The position numbers and the translations under genes are program-made. A model generated the notes under the pieces. It did no database searches, was not told the DNA's origin, and saw only the letters and a list, made by a program, of their open reading frames with translations. A stretch of DNA of 64,000 nt, taken from contig NC_092541.1 of assembly GCF_037038585.1 (NCBI RefSeq), forward strand, positions 381,445 to 445,444, read 5' to 3'. Position 1 is the first letter of the stretch; every line of letters begins with the position of its first letter. The stretch is from Patagioenas fasciata. Its lineage: Eukaryota > Chordata > Aves > Columbiformes > Columbidae. Below are positions 11,061 to 24,355 of this stretch, one piece after another.

Positions 11061-13530
11061 CAGCCCGACTGAGGTCACCGGGAGCCAGCGTGCCGCTCCC
11101 ACCCGTGCCAGGAAACCCGTGGGTGGGCGGGGGGGAAGTGCCCGCAGGATGTCCTGTGTCCCCCACCCCGATGTCCCCGTGTCCCGGCACAATGTCACTG
11201 GAAAGAGTGACGGCACAGGAGACCGTCCCAAGCGCAGACCTGCCACAGCCGGCACAGCGCCCTGGCACCCGGCCCTGTCCTCTGACCCTCGTCCCCGTCC
11301 TTGTCCCCAGCACGGGCTGGCCCCGATCCCGGCCCGGAGCACCCCAAACACCCGTCACCTCCCTGGGGACCGGTGGGTTTTGTCTCTGACACAGCGCTCG
11401 CCACCGGCACAAAGCGCCCTGGCCAGGTGACCACTGTCCCCCCCCATCTTGGGGACATTTGGGGGCAAAATGGGTCCCTTTCTGTGCCCACTGGGCTGTC
11501 AAGTGTTTCAGAGCCTTGCCCTGTGGCCTCGGCTGCCACCCAGCAGGGCATTAACAGCGGGGGGGGGGCCGGAGGGGGGCGTTCACACCTCGAGAAGGGC
11601 GTTTGCACCCGGCGGGTGGCAGCACCCACGGGAGTGTCGTGGCCCCAAAAGGCCACTAGGTGGTGACGTCCGCCCAAGGATGCTGGTGGGGGGGGAGGGC
11701 TCGTCCTCCGGGTCCCCCCGCGGCTGTGGCAGAGGGGGGGACACGCGGGGATCCAACCCGGCATCTGGGGACCCCCCCCGAGCCTCGTGCGGGACAGAGG
11801 CGGCGGGGGCGTCCCTTGTCCCTGGCTCAGCCCTGCCAGCCCCCCGTGCAGGGACCCGCGGGCGCCCCGATACTGCCCCCCCCATCCCAGTGCACCCAGA
11901 CCGGACACCCCCCCGGCCATTTCCCTCCCCCTGGAAGCTCCCGGGTTTTGGTGCTTCAGCAAGCGCCAGCCTGGCCGAGGAGCCCGAGGCACCAGTGCCT
12001 CCCAGTGCCGAACTGGTTCAGGACTGCACAGACCTGCTCCCTGTTTGTGCCCCGCTCCCCTCCCGGCCTGCAGCTCCCGAACCGGCTTTTCCTGCTGCAG
12101 AAACCCTCTCGCAGCAGGAAGCAGCGCTGGTGACGGTCCGGCTGGAGGGACCGCCGCGCTGGGGACCCGGGGATGGCCCGGCGGCTCCGCCGGGGCCTTG
12201 GGAAACCTCCCCGGGGAGGACCCGCGGAGCTCCCGGCGGGACGGACGGCGGCGCTGGGCCGGCCCGGGCACTCCCGCCCATCTGCGTTAATTCCTCCAAT
12301 CTCAAATTGCATTTCCCAGGCGGGGGGGCAAACCCGTCACCCCCGGCTGCCGCTGCTGCCCCCTGCAACCCACCTCGAGCTCGTTTCTTTCTATTATTTC
12401 TGTTTCTATTTCTGTTTCTATTATTTCTATTACTACTTCTGTTACTATTTCTATTATTTCTATTTCTAATTTCCATTTCTATGATTTCTATTTCCATTAT
12501 TTTTATTTCTAATTTCCACTTCTCCATTCCCATTTCCATTCCGCTCACATTTCGATTGTTCAATCACGTTATTCGTGTCCCGGCGCTGTTGTCAGGGCCG
12601 GGACTCGAACTCGAGGTCCGGAGGGGCCCGGCTCCCCCCTGCGGCCGTCAGGTGGCGCCATCGCACCGCACCGCGCTGCGGGGGGTTCGGGGGACGGTCC
12701 GGGGGGGACACGGGGCGACAGGAAGGGAAGAGGCCCGGCCAGGCCCCAGGATCGGCCCCCAGCGCCCCAGCCCCTCTCGGGGTGCGGACCCGCCGGCAGA
12801 GGCAGAGACCCCCCCACCAAAATAAAAGTCCCCTCCCAAAGCCCTCCTACCCCTCCCAGTGCTGGGCTCGGGGGTGGCTGGGGGCAGCGCTGGGGACAAC
12901 GCTGGGGACAGCACTGGGGACAGCACTGGGGGACAGCGCTCGGGGTGGCGGGGGCCCCGGGCTGGGTGACACTGGGGGGGGGCTCTTAGGGCAGTGGGGG
13001 GGTCAGGGGTGGGAGGGGGCACAGATCCCCCCGGGGGTGTCCCCACAATCAGCGGTTGGCGCTGCCCCCAAGTCCCCAAGGGGCAGGTGGAGGATGGCAA
13101 CTTTTGGGGTACATGAGGTTCCCCCACTCATGAGGCTGGGGGGGCTGTGCCTGGGGGACGGTGTTGAACTGGGAGACACTGGGAGCTGCTGGGAGAAGGT
13201 GGGAGCTGCGGAGGGAGGGGCGCATCTAAAACATGTCCCTGTGGCCACCCAGCCCGGCGCCCGGACCCATCCTGCCCCCCAACAGCAAACACCCGCACAC
13301 TCCAAGTCCCCCCTCAGCACCAGGAGTCACCCATCCCCGGCAAACGAGCCCACCCCTTCTCATATTGTCCCCAGAGCCCCCCCGGCCCCCTCCCGCCCCT
13401 GCTCCCACAGGCAGGACCTGCGACCTTTATTTATTCCTCTCCCTCCTGCGCCCACTCTTTGTTGTTCTTGAGAGGAGGAAAAAACCCGCAGCCGAGGAGG
13501 CAGGAGCCTGTTTTGCCTCCCAGGCAATAT
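11061..13530. other. ITGA3-DLX3 spacer, no gene seen
   Basis: Head-to-head intergenic DNA. It holds a pyrimidine-rich hexamer microsatellite (12383-12541), a short 15-bp CTGGGGACAGCACTG-type repeat (about 12888-12940) and GC-rich DNA. I find no splice-supported or homologous coding segment. Confidence 0.7.
12383..12541. repeat. TTTCTA/TTTCTG hexamer microsatellite
   Basis: About 160 bp of TTTCTATT, TTTCTG and TTTCCATT units, almost purely pyrimidine plus A on the plus strand. It is the only strongly AT-rich stretch between ITGA3 and DLX3. Confidence 0.93.
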
Positions 13531-13534
13531 TTCT

Positions 13535-13774
13535 GGAGCCAATCGGAATGCGCACCCACCCTGCCCGCTCCCTAATTAAAGGCTTTAACCGGGGCCGCGC
13601 CGAGGTTTGGGCACAGTCACTCCTGCTGCTCGGGACGGTGCGGAGGAGCCGCTCTGGGGACACGGGGCTCTGGGGACTCCGGGCTCTGGGGACACCGGGC
13701 CTGACGCTTGGGCAGCCGCCGGACTGGGGGGTCCTCAGCCAGGTGGGCAGCTCCCACCCCCCCCGGCTCCCGCC
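13535..13774 (+). promoter_or_regulatory. DLX3: DLX3 core promoter and 5' UTR
   Basis: A CCAAT box (13539-13543, in GAGCCAATCGG) is followed about 34 bp later by an AT-rich TATA-like element TAATTAAAGG (13573-13582). Transcription would then start near 13605, giving a 5' UTR of about 170 nt that contains a short GGGCTCTGGGGACACC-type repeat (13655-13700). A CCAAT box bound by NF-Y plus a TATA-like element is the described architecture of vertebrate Dlx3 promoters; the exact start site here is inferred. Confidence 0.65.
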
Positions 13775-16392
<2,618 letters not shown>

Positions 16393-17430
16393 CAGCCCGG
16401 AGCCAGACGAGGGACAGAGACAGAGACAGCGCACGACGACTTTGCCTCCTCCTCGTTTTTTCCCCCTACTTTTTGGGTTTTCTTCTTTATTTTTGTTTTT
16501 CTTTTGAAAAGAGAAAAGGACAGCCCTGTACGCCCCCCGCTGCGCTCTGCGCCCTCCCCAGCTCGGCTCAGGAGCTCGGGGGCTGCGAGGGGCTGCACTC
16601 GGTCGCTCCGGCCAGGCAGCCAGGGAGAAGGCGGCAAATTCTTCCTGTGCATTCCTTTTTCTTCCTTTTTCCACCGCCCTCTAACAAAATTGGGCCCTGA
16701 GGAGCCGCGTCCCCCGGGACCCTCGCCAGAGCACCGGGGCCACTGCAGCGAGCTGTCCCCGGGGTCCCCGCGCTGTGACCCACGGAGCCCCCACAGCCGG
16801 GGGATGGAGCCGCAGCTGCGGCGAGGAGGACGCGGCACCGCGCTTGGTGGGAGCCCCACGCGGGGATTGCGTCCCCACAGCCGGGAGCTCCAAGGCCGGG
16901 AGCCCCACGCCGGGGGATGCCTCCCCACAGCTGGGGGCGTTTTGGGGCCACGGACGCTCCGCGGGACCCCAGCGCGGCCGGTGCCGGGGCAGCCCCGCCG
17001 GGCCCACCTGGCACGGTGTCGGACAATCAGGTTGTGATTTAAAAAAGAAATAAAAAGCATGGGGGCGAAAATATTTGACTATTTAAACAGTTCAGGAATG
17101 GCTTAAGTTATTTCTAAAGACAAAACTCGTGCTGTGTCCGTTTTCTGGCAGTGCCTCCGTCTGTCTCCGTTAAGCTAATGGCGAAGCAAAGTGCCTATTT
17201 TTTAAATAAATCGACAACACATTTTAAAGGAAAAGAAACCTCTTCACTATTTTTTAAGAGAATGATGCTATTTTTTTAAAAGCAGAAGATGCAGTTTTGA
17301 GCAGTGTTCATATGTGTTGTACAGTCCCGAGGATCTTATTTATGTTACCTTATATAAATAGGGGTGTAAGGGGGAAGAGTGTACATAAGGTTCGTTTGTA
17401 TAAAGTTGATCCAAACCAACCCGGGTTCCG
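16393..17430 (+). other. DLX3: DLX3 3' UTR
   Basis: Sequence after the DLX3 stop changes at about 17.03 kb from GC-rich to AT-rich with the look of conserved UTR. AATAAA hexamers occur at 17049-17054 and 17205-17210. The AT-rich block TTATTTATG...TATATAAATAGG...TGTACATAAGG (17336-17390) resembles the far end of mammalian DLX3 3' UTRs, so the longest form may reach about 17.43 kb. The end point is an estimate. Confidence 0.6.
17049..17210 (+). terminator. DLX3: DLX3 polyadenylation signals
   Basis: Two canonical AATAAA hexamers, at 17049-17054 and 17205-17210, lie 660 and 810 nt past the stop codon. The second is followed by AT-rich sequence. Which one is used cannot be told from sequence. 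Confidence 0.55.
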
Positions 17431-17960
17431 TCTGCTTTTTGTTCACCTTCTTTTCCAAGGAAAAAACCCCTGCGGTCCCTTTTCCGCTCTCCTGGGGCAC
17501 AAAAGCTGCTCTAGAACCGGCAATACGAGCGCTTGGAGCGCGACGGCCCCAAACGCCGGATTTTGGGAGGATTTCGGTGAGCGGGAGGAGCTCGGGAAAC
17601 GCGGGGTCGAACCCCGTGTCCCCGCGCCCTGCTCCCGGGGCGGCCGGGGGGAGCCGGGGATGGGGGCACCGGGTGACGGGCGCGGCCGCTGCGCCGGGGC
17701 CCTGGGACAGTGGCGGTCCCGGGGCTGAGCCGCGCGGGCCCCGTCCCCGGTGCCACCGGCGGGAGCAGCCGCAGCGGGGGCCCGGAGCCCCGCGGCCCGT
17801 CCTGGCGCGGGGGGGCACGGGGCCTGCCCGGGCTGGCGGCTGCGCACACCAAGAGTGCAGGGGCAGGCGGGCCCGGGGGCGGTGCTGGGGGGCAGCGGGT
17901 TGGGGAGGGGGAGCAAGCGCTGTGACCTGGAGCGAGGAGCGGGGCACGCGCTGGCGCCGC

Positions 17961-18014
17961 TTTATTTTATACTTTATACTTTATTTTGTGTTTTATTTTG
18001 GTTCGGGTTTTATT
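17961..18014 (-). terminator. DLX4: DLX4 candidate polyadenylation signals
   Basis: Four AATAAA hexamers on the minus strand (17961-17966, 17980-17985, 17992-17997, 18009-18014) sit in an AT-rich tract that stands out from GC-rich surroundings. They are the first canonical signals I see after the DLX4 stop, giving a 3' UTR of about 1.5 kb. Use of a variant hexamer near 19.15 kb cannot be excluded. Confidence 0.5.
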
Positions 18015-18152
18015 TTTTCATTCGGGGGGGAGGGGAAAACGCAAAGAGGTTACATATCCGCAGATTATATAAACGCCGGGTGCACCGCGGCCGGGGCCGC
18101 GCTGGTCCTGCCCCCCACGCCGCCGGCGCCGCCGGCCCTGCCGCTCACACAG

Positions 18153-18183
18153 CGCGTCCGTCCGTCCGTCCGTCCGTCCGTCC
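18153..18183. repeat. (GTCC)n microsatellite
   Basis: Seven consecutive GTCC tetramers lie in the DLX3-DLX4 convergent spacer or the distal DLX4 3' UTR. Confidence 0.95.
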
Positions 18184-18829
18184 TGCCCCAACCACCGAGC
18201 GCGTCCTGCAGCCCAGGGGGGCCGGGGGCTCCCTGGGGTCACCACCAGCGTCACCTGCTCCTCCTCCAGCCCACAGGTGCCCAAGAGCCCCCAAAAGGGA
18301 CTGAAGGGCCCAGATCGCCCCCCCGGGGCCGACCCTCCCCGCCCGCGGCCGCTGCCCCAAAGCAGAACGGGGCCCGAGGGCCGGGGCAGGAACCCCGGGC
18401 GGGGGCATCGCCCCATTGCCCCCTCCCCCCGCATCCATCGCCCGGCCCTGGCACAGGAGCCGAATTAACCGGCCCCGTGCGACACGGCACCGCCGGCCCC
18501 CCCGGCCCCCCCGGCGCTCCCAGCGCTCGGCCAACCCGGTGCGCGGCTGCGGGGCCGGGGAGCCACGCCGGGCAGCCAGGGCACTGCCACCACCGGGGCT
18601 TTGTCACCATGGCCGGCGCTGCAAAATGGGACAGGAACGCTCCCGAGTGGCCTTGGAGGCATCATCTGTGCTCCCCATCTGCCCTGGTCCGTGTCCCCTC
18701 ACCCGGGCTCCTAAATCCCCCTGCTCCCCAAACCCCCCCGCTCCGAAACCCCCGTCCAGGACCAGGACTCCTCGGGCTGCGGGTGACCCGGGGCAGTGAC
18801 CTCGGGCCCGACCCGCCCACCCCCGGTGA

Positions 18830-18960
18830 ATGAGACTCCTTCAACCCCTCCAAATCGCCCGCAATTACCCCAGGAGGCGCAGAAGCCCCCACCACGGGCC
18901 CGGGTCCACAATCATTATAATTGCGGCTCCATGTCGGGGGAGCAATCGCCTGTCTGAAAA
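18830..18960. promoter_or_regulatory. Candidate DLX3-DLX4 intergenic enhancer
   Basis: An isolated cluster of homeodomain-type sites in GC-rich DNA: CAATTA at 18862-18867, the palindrome ATTATAAT at 18914-18921 and the DLX-type TAATTG at 18918-18923. Dlx bigene pairs are known to carry intergenic enhancers between the convergent genes. Assignment here is by position and motif only, and the block may also lie in the DLX4 3' UTR. Confidence 0.4.
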
Positions 18961-19137
18961 CAGCAGCGGGTCCTGCACAGACATGGGGGGACGCGGCCTC
19001 AGCCCCCGCTCCAGCGCCCCCAGCCCTGTTTGCCCGGGAGCTTTTGGAGACCAAACCTCTGAGGGTCAGAACCAAAGCGTCTCCTCCGAACCGGGACAGA
19101 CCCCCCGACAGGAGCGGCAGGTACGGAGGAACAGCCT

Positions 19138-19510
19138 TTACAAGTGTACAGCCTATTTATACCGGGGGGGCACACAATCACGGACGTATTTATAAATAAA
19201 ACCAGGCTGGGGGGTCCAGGGACGCCCCAGTCCCCCAGGGTCCCCCTGCCCCAGGTCCATGGCCGGAGGCCGCGTCCTGTCCCACGGGACGGGCGCACGG
19301 GCGACGCGCCGGAGCCGATTCGCTCCGCGATGGAGCGGGCAATGTCCAGGTCCCTGCGGAGCACGGCCGCCTTCCTCCTCCTCTTCCCCCTTCTCCATTT
19401 GCTGGCGTCCCCCAGGGCTCTGCTGGGCTCCCCGGCCCCTCGGGGGTGGCACAGACCATCCCCCCTCACCATCCCTCCTGGAGCTGGCGGGCGCTGGAGC
19501 CGCGGCCGTG
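19138..19510 (-). other. DLX4: DLX4 proximal 3' UTR
   Basis: Sequence after the DLX4 stop (TGA at 19511-19513, minus). It contains TTATTTAT (19192-19199), TATAAATAGG (19152-19161) and TGTACA (19145-19150) in that transcript order. The same short motifs occur in the same order near the end of the DLX3 3' UTR. Confidence 0.55.
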
Positions 19511-21734
19511 TCACATCATGGGGGCGCGGGGGACGCTGTCCTGCGGGTGCGGCTGGTACCAGGCGCCGAAGCTGTTGATGTAGCTGCTGGGGGTCAGGGG
19601 GGGCCCTTTGCCCGGCATGGGGATGTCCCAGAGCGGGGGGACGCCGGGCGAGCAGGGGGAGAGGGCGGTGGGGTGCAGGGGGTCCCCGTCAGGCGCGCTC
19701 GAGCTCTGCTTCATGATCTTCTTGTACTTGGAACGCTTGTTCTGGAACCAGATCTTGACCTGGGGAGAGAGGGGAGGATGGGGTCGGTAATTACATGGAC
19801 AATTACAGCCCCTGGGGTCCCCGTCTCCCCCACCTACACCTGCCCCTCCCGGGGCACAGCCCACTCGCTGTGGGGGCCTGGGAGATAAGCCGGGCTCTGA
19901 GCCCAACCCTTCACGAGCCACCAGGGACCCCACTAAGGGCAGGTGAAGGGGAGTGTGGGGAGAGGCACAGGGAGCCCAGGGAAACGGGCTATAGATGGAG
20001 CCCGAGCCAGGAGTCCCCAGCCGTGCACGTCCCCATGTGTCCCCATGGCCCCCCCCGCCACGGGCTGCGGCCCCCCCAGCCCAGCGGGTGCCGGGGCTGG
20101 GCCGGGCGCGGCGCGGTGGGGCCCTGGGGTGGTGGCCCCGCTCATTCCTCCCCGCGGTCCCCCCCGCGCTGCCGGCAGGTTCCCACTTGTCTCCTCTTCC
20201 CCGGCTTTATGAGTTCGCTTCGCCCCTGGCTCCGGGCTGCACCGCTGCCGCCTGCCTGTCTCTCCCCATCGCCTTCAAAAACCCACTCGCCCCGTCCCGC
20301 GGCCCAGGGCCGCCCAGCGCCGGGCACGGCTGGGCCAGTAGCCAGGCTCCGGGGCTGGGAAAGTCCCGCTGCCGCTGGGAGGTGCAAGCAGGGGCGCCCC
20401 GAATCCGAGCCCCGGGGGCCCACCGGCGCCAGCTCCCCCGCCGCAGCACGGCACGGCTCGGCACGGCTCCAGGTGCGCCCCGGCATCGTGACGCAGCCTT
20501 CATCCAGAGTCGCTCCCGGAGCCGCGATGGGCACGGGACCCCGCGTGGTGCGTCCCCGGGGCCGGGACCGTCCCCTCGCCCTGGCTGGGCCGTACCTGGG
20601 TCTGGGTGAGCCCCAGCTGGGCCGCCAGCTCCGCGCGCTCCGGCAGCGCCAGGTACTGGGTCTGCTGGAAGCGCTGGTTGAGCGCCTGCAGCTGCAGGCT
20701 GGAGTAGATGGTGCGCGGCTTGCGCAGCTTCTTGCCCTTGCCGTGGGCGCGCAGGTCCCCGTTGGCGGCGGCCGGGGGCTTGTCGTGCTCTGGGGTGGGA
20801 GAGGAGCAGAGTTAAACCCACACGCTGGGAGGTTAACAGCGCCCAGACAACCCCAAACCGTCCCCCCGGCCCTGGGTTTTGCTTTTTGGAGGGAAGCGGG
20901 AATAAGTAGGGGGGGATTTGCTTTTGCTGGGCTGGTTTGTTTAACCTCAGGTGAAGCAAAGGGGCAACAGGAGCAGGGAGGGATGGGATCATTCACCCAA
21001 TATCACTGAACAAGCCCAGGAGCGGGCAGGCTGCACCCCATGGGGGGCCAGGCGGGACCCCACGGGGCAACAGAGGGGGTGGCAGGGCAGACCCGGCCCG
21101 GGCAGCCCCCACGCCGAGGTGGGTGCCCCCACCCGCACCACCTCCTCCACGCTCCCTCCCTTCGAGCATCCCCGGGCCCACGTGGCTCCCGCGGGGCAGA
21201 AACGCAGCGAGGGGGCAGCGGGGCCGGGGGTCCCGGGGCAGGACGGGCAGCCAGGGCTCTGATGGCCCCTGTCCCGGGGCTTCTCGCGGCCACGCAGCCG
21301 CCCGTCCCCACGGGGCTCCGGGAGCGGGGGCATCGCCCCGGCCCCGCGGGTCCCATCGCGCTTCCGACGGCTCCGTCCCGGCGCTTCCCGGGGGGTCCCG
21401 GCGCGCCCCGCGGTCGGTGCCCGGACGGGGGGCAGCGCCGAGCACCCCGCGCCCCCTTACCTGCGTCCTGCAGCCTGGGGCCGTGGGCCAGCGCGGCCGG
21501 GGGCGGCTGGGGGCCGGGGGGCGGGTAGGGCAGGTAGGGGCCGCCGTGGGGCGGCGGGGGCGCAGCGGGGTAGGGGTAGGGCCCGGGCCGGCCGTACGAG
21601 GCGAAGGGCGGCGGGTCGTGCTGGGGCAGCCCGTGCAGCGGGTAGCGCGGCGGCGCGGGGCGGCCGAGCTCCAGGAACGCGGCTTTGGCGGGGCCGGGCC
21701 CCAGGAGGCTCTCGGCCGCGGAGCTCATGGTCAT
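19511..21734 (-). CDS. DLX4: Homeobox protein DLX4, 3 exons, complete, 238 aa
   Basis: Distal-less homeodomain transcription factor, tail-to-tail partner of DLX3. Exons in transcript order are 21461-21734, 20596-20789 and 19511-19759. Splice borders are canonical, phases 1 and 0 are identical to DLX3, and the total is 239 codons including TGA. The homeodomain is about residues 113-172, with [20 protein letters not shown] at its start and [11 protein letters not shown] in helix 3. Asn-Lys-Arg instead of Asn-Arg-Arg, the [10 protein letters not shown] helix and the C-terminal NSFGAWYQ...MM ending are diagnostic of DLX4. The N-terminal 110 residues are Pro/Tyr/Gly-rich and diverged from mammals, and the SVKEE motif of DLX3 is absent. 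The start is MTMSS at 21734. An in-frame ATG at 21857 would add 41 Arg/Gly-rich residues without family support and is not used. Confidence 0.96.
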
Positions 21735-21860
21735 GTTGGGCCGGGCCGGGCCGGGACCCGCCGCCCCCCGACGGGCTCCGCGCTGCGCGCCCCGCGCGGG
21801 GATCCCCCGGGCCCGCCCCGCCCCGCCCCGCCCGCGTGACGTCACGGCCCGGGGCACCCC
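21735..21860 (-). promoter_or_regulatory. DLX4: DLX4 promoter with full CRE and GC boxes
   Basis: The palindromic cAMP-response element TGACGTCA lies at 21837-21844, about 103 bp upstream of the start codon. It adjoins tandem GC boxes (CCCCGCC repeated, about 21813-21833). No TATA box is evident. CREB/ATF and SP1 regulation is inferred. Confidence 0.6.
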
Positions 21861-24160
21861 CTGGCTGTGCCCCCCCGGCAGCCCCCCCTGTGTTCCGCCC
21901 CCCCGGAGCCCCCGTGTGCCCCGGCCCGGAGCAACGCGCCCCCTCCCCGGAGGGGAGACCCGGGCGGGGGGTCCCCGGGCCCCCGCATCCTGGCTGAGCC
22001 TCCCCGGGGGGCGCCTGACCCGTGTGTGGGGGTCACCCCTTCCCAGGGACCCCCCTCCATGGAGGGCACAGCGGGGGGGTGGTCAGGCGGTTCACACCCA
22101 GCTCACCAGTGCGGGGACAGCGATAGGGATGGACACGGGACAGACGGACACCAGCCCGAGGGACAGACAGCAGCCCGAGGGACGGACACAGAGGGTGTCG
22201 CGGTCCGGGAGGAGCGAGGAGGTGACGCGGCTGGGGATGCTGCCAGAGAGGGTCCCTGTCCCACCTCAGAACGTGTCCCCGTCTGGCCGTGGTGCCGGGT
22301 CTGGGTCACTCCGAGCAGGGCCAGGAGCCCCGATATAAATGACCGAGCCCCGGGTGACCGGGGGACACATCGGGGTGCGTCCTGCCCCAGGTCCCCACAG
22401 CCACCTTCCTCCGACCCTCCGTACCTGACGGCTTCTGCCCCCGCCCCATCCCACCCACCTCAACCTTCGCTCCCAACCCCACAGGGACCATTTCCAGCCC
22501 AGCCCCTCAGTGCTGGGACAGGTTGTGGTGTCCCCATGTCCCTCCATCCCCACACGGAGCTGGACAAAGCACCAGTGTCCCTGGGACTGTCCATGGGCTC
22601 AAAATCCAACGTGAGCCCAAAGTGGGCGCAGGGAGCTTTCCTGCCACCCCCCCGGGCCACCAGACTCCAGGGGCTGGAGCGGAAAAGCCCCCAACCTGGC
22701 CAAGGAAGCGGGGGCCGAGCCGCAGATAACGAGAGAAACGCGGATGATCTGCAGGCGTCCCGGGAGCCCCGCGGGGCCGGCGCCGAGGGCGAAGCACCGG
22801 AGCAACCTCCGGCTGCCGCCGCGCCGGGCCCTCGCCCTCCCGCCGGTGACTCAGCTCTCACCGCGACGGGTGCCGGCTTCCCGGGATCGGCTGCCGGCGG
22901 CTCCGCTCCCGCCGGTACTGAGGGTGGGGGGTGCTGCCCCGGCCCGTGGGGGCTGCCTGGGGTGGGGGGGTGGGGGCTCTCGGGGCTGGACCCTGAACCC
23001 CTTCCCAGCCCCTGTGCTCCCCACCCCTCTGCTACCTGATGGACAAAATACACACCCATCATTCAATATGAATACAAGTACCCCAAAACGTCCAGCGGGC
23101 AGCAGAGGAGCCGGGGTCCCTGTGCCGCGTGGGGGTGGGGGGACAGTGTCCCCAGGGGTCTTTTGGGGCAATATTTGACTTATGGCAAGAGGAAGAGGAC
23201 CCTCCTGGTCAAATCCTCTCCTGGAACAAGTGGCTCTGTTTCCTGGGTGATGCCAAGGAGGGATCGGCCCCATGCCCAGGGCCAGAGAGCAAGTGGATCC
23301 CTCCACCTGGGGATCTCCAAGCAGCTCGCACAGCGAGGATGAGCAGTGACACCAGGGAGGCAGCGGTGACACCAGGGAGGCAGCGGTGACACCAGAGAAG
23401 GGTCAGCCCATCCCACCCACCCCATCCCATCCCATCCCACCCCATCCCACCCCACCCCATCCCATCCCATCCCATCCCATCCCATCCCACCCCATCCCAC
23501 CCCATCCCATCCCACCCCACCATCTCCTCCTCCCGCCTGCACAGCCGCCTGGCTCGGGTGGGTGTTGGGCTGGGGGTTGAGGGGTTGGTCTCAGCACCCC
23601 CAGCCCCATTGTGCTGAGGGGACGCCCCGCCTCTGAGGCCACCGGGGCGGGCGCAGGGACAGCGTCACCTGCTCCGCGTTCCCTCGGGAGACGGGGCGAG
23701 AAACCGGCACCAAACCTCGGGGCTGCACAAAACTCCGGGCTGTTCAGCGGCTCCGGGGCAGGAGCTGGTGCCACCGCGGCACCTGCCCGGGGCCAAACCC
23801 GGGGCTGGGTCCGGCCCTCCCGTGCGTGTCGGTGTGGGCTGGCGGGGCCGGAACGCGCTGCTGGAGCAGCACTTGGGGTTTGAGGGCTACCCCGCTGCCA
23901 AAACAAACACATCAAGCCAACTCGTCTTAAATTAAGAAAATAAATCAAGGCCACGGCGGGAGCCAACTCCGCGTCTCGGCCGGGTGGCAGGTGCCGACAG
24001 CGGGGAACGCGCCGGCGCTGCCGTCCCTACCCGGCGACGCTCCCGCCGCGCGGGCGCTCGGGATGCGGCTTCGCCGGCACAGAGCCGCGGCGACGGAGGC
24101 TCCAGGTCGCTACCTGCCGGGCTGATGCAAGCAGGAAGGATTAAAGGGGCGCAGGGAGGG
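21861..24160. other. DLX4 upstream flank, no gene seen
   Basis: GC-rich sequence with a perfect AP-1 site (22847-22853) and the 5-bp C-rich satellite at 23407-23521. No coding exon can be supported. Confidence 0.65.
23407..23521. repeat. (CCCAT/CCCAC)n microsatellite
   Basis: About 23 consecutive pentamers, C-rich on plus and G-rich on minus. Confidence 0.95.
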
Positions 24161-24164
24161 GGGA

Positions 24165-24355
24165 GCAGAAATGCATGTGCCAGGTAACAAACCTACAAGA
24201 TCCTCCAAGATAAAGGGAGATCCCAACAGCTGTAATTACGCGCTGCAGATAGAGCGGCGCGGGGAAAGCCTGCAGCCAGGCGCAGGAATTCTGGGTTAAT
24301 GGCAGCCCAAGGAGAAGTTAATAACAAGCCGAACAAAGTGGGAGCAGACAGGCTG
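24165..24355. promoter_or_regulatory. Candidate enhancer island
   Basis: Balanced-composition island in GC-rich flanks with packed transcription-factor cores: AGATAA (GATA type, 24208-24213), CAGCTG E-box (24227-24232), TAATTA (24233-24238) and AACAAAG (SOX type, 24332-24338). It lies about 2.5 kb upstream of the DLX4 start. No alignment was possible; the call is by composition and motifs. Confidence 0.35.

Noticed and set aside
9178-11430. 750-codon plus-strand frame over the ITGA3 5' region
   Set aside because: Shadow of GC-rich intron 1 and CpG promoter. The real gene is on the minus strand with verified splice phases.
12590-12625. tRNA-like T-arm GGGACTCGAACTCGAGG
   Set aside because: The T-stem does not pair in either orientation and no anticodon or D arm follows. 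Likewise GGGGTCGAACCCC near 17605 lacks one loop base and other arms.
21735-21857. Upstream in-frame ATG extending DLX4 by 41 residues
   Set aside because: The extension is Arg/Gly-rich GC noise without DLX similarity; the promoter CRE would fall inside the coding region.
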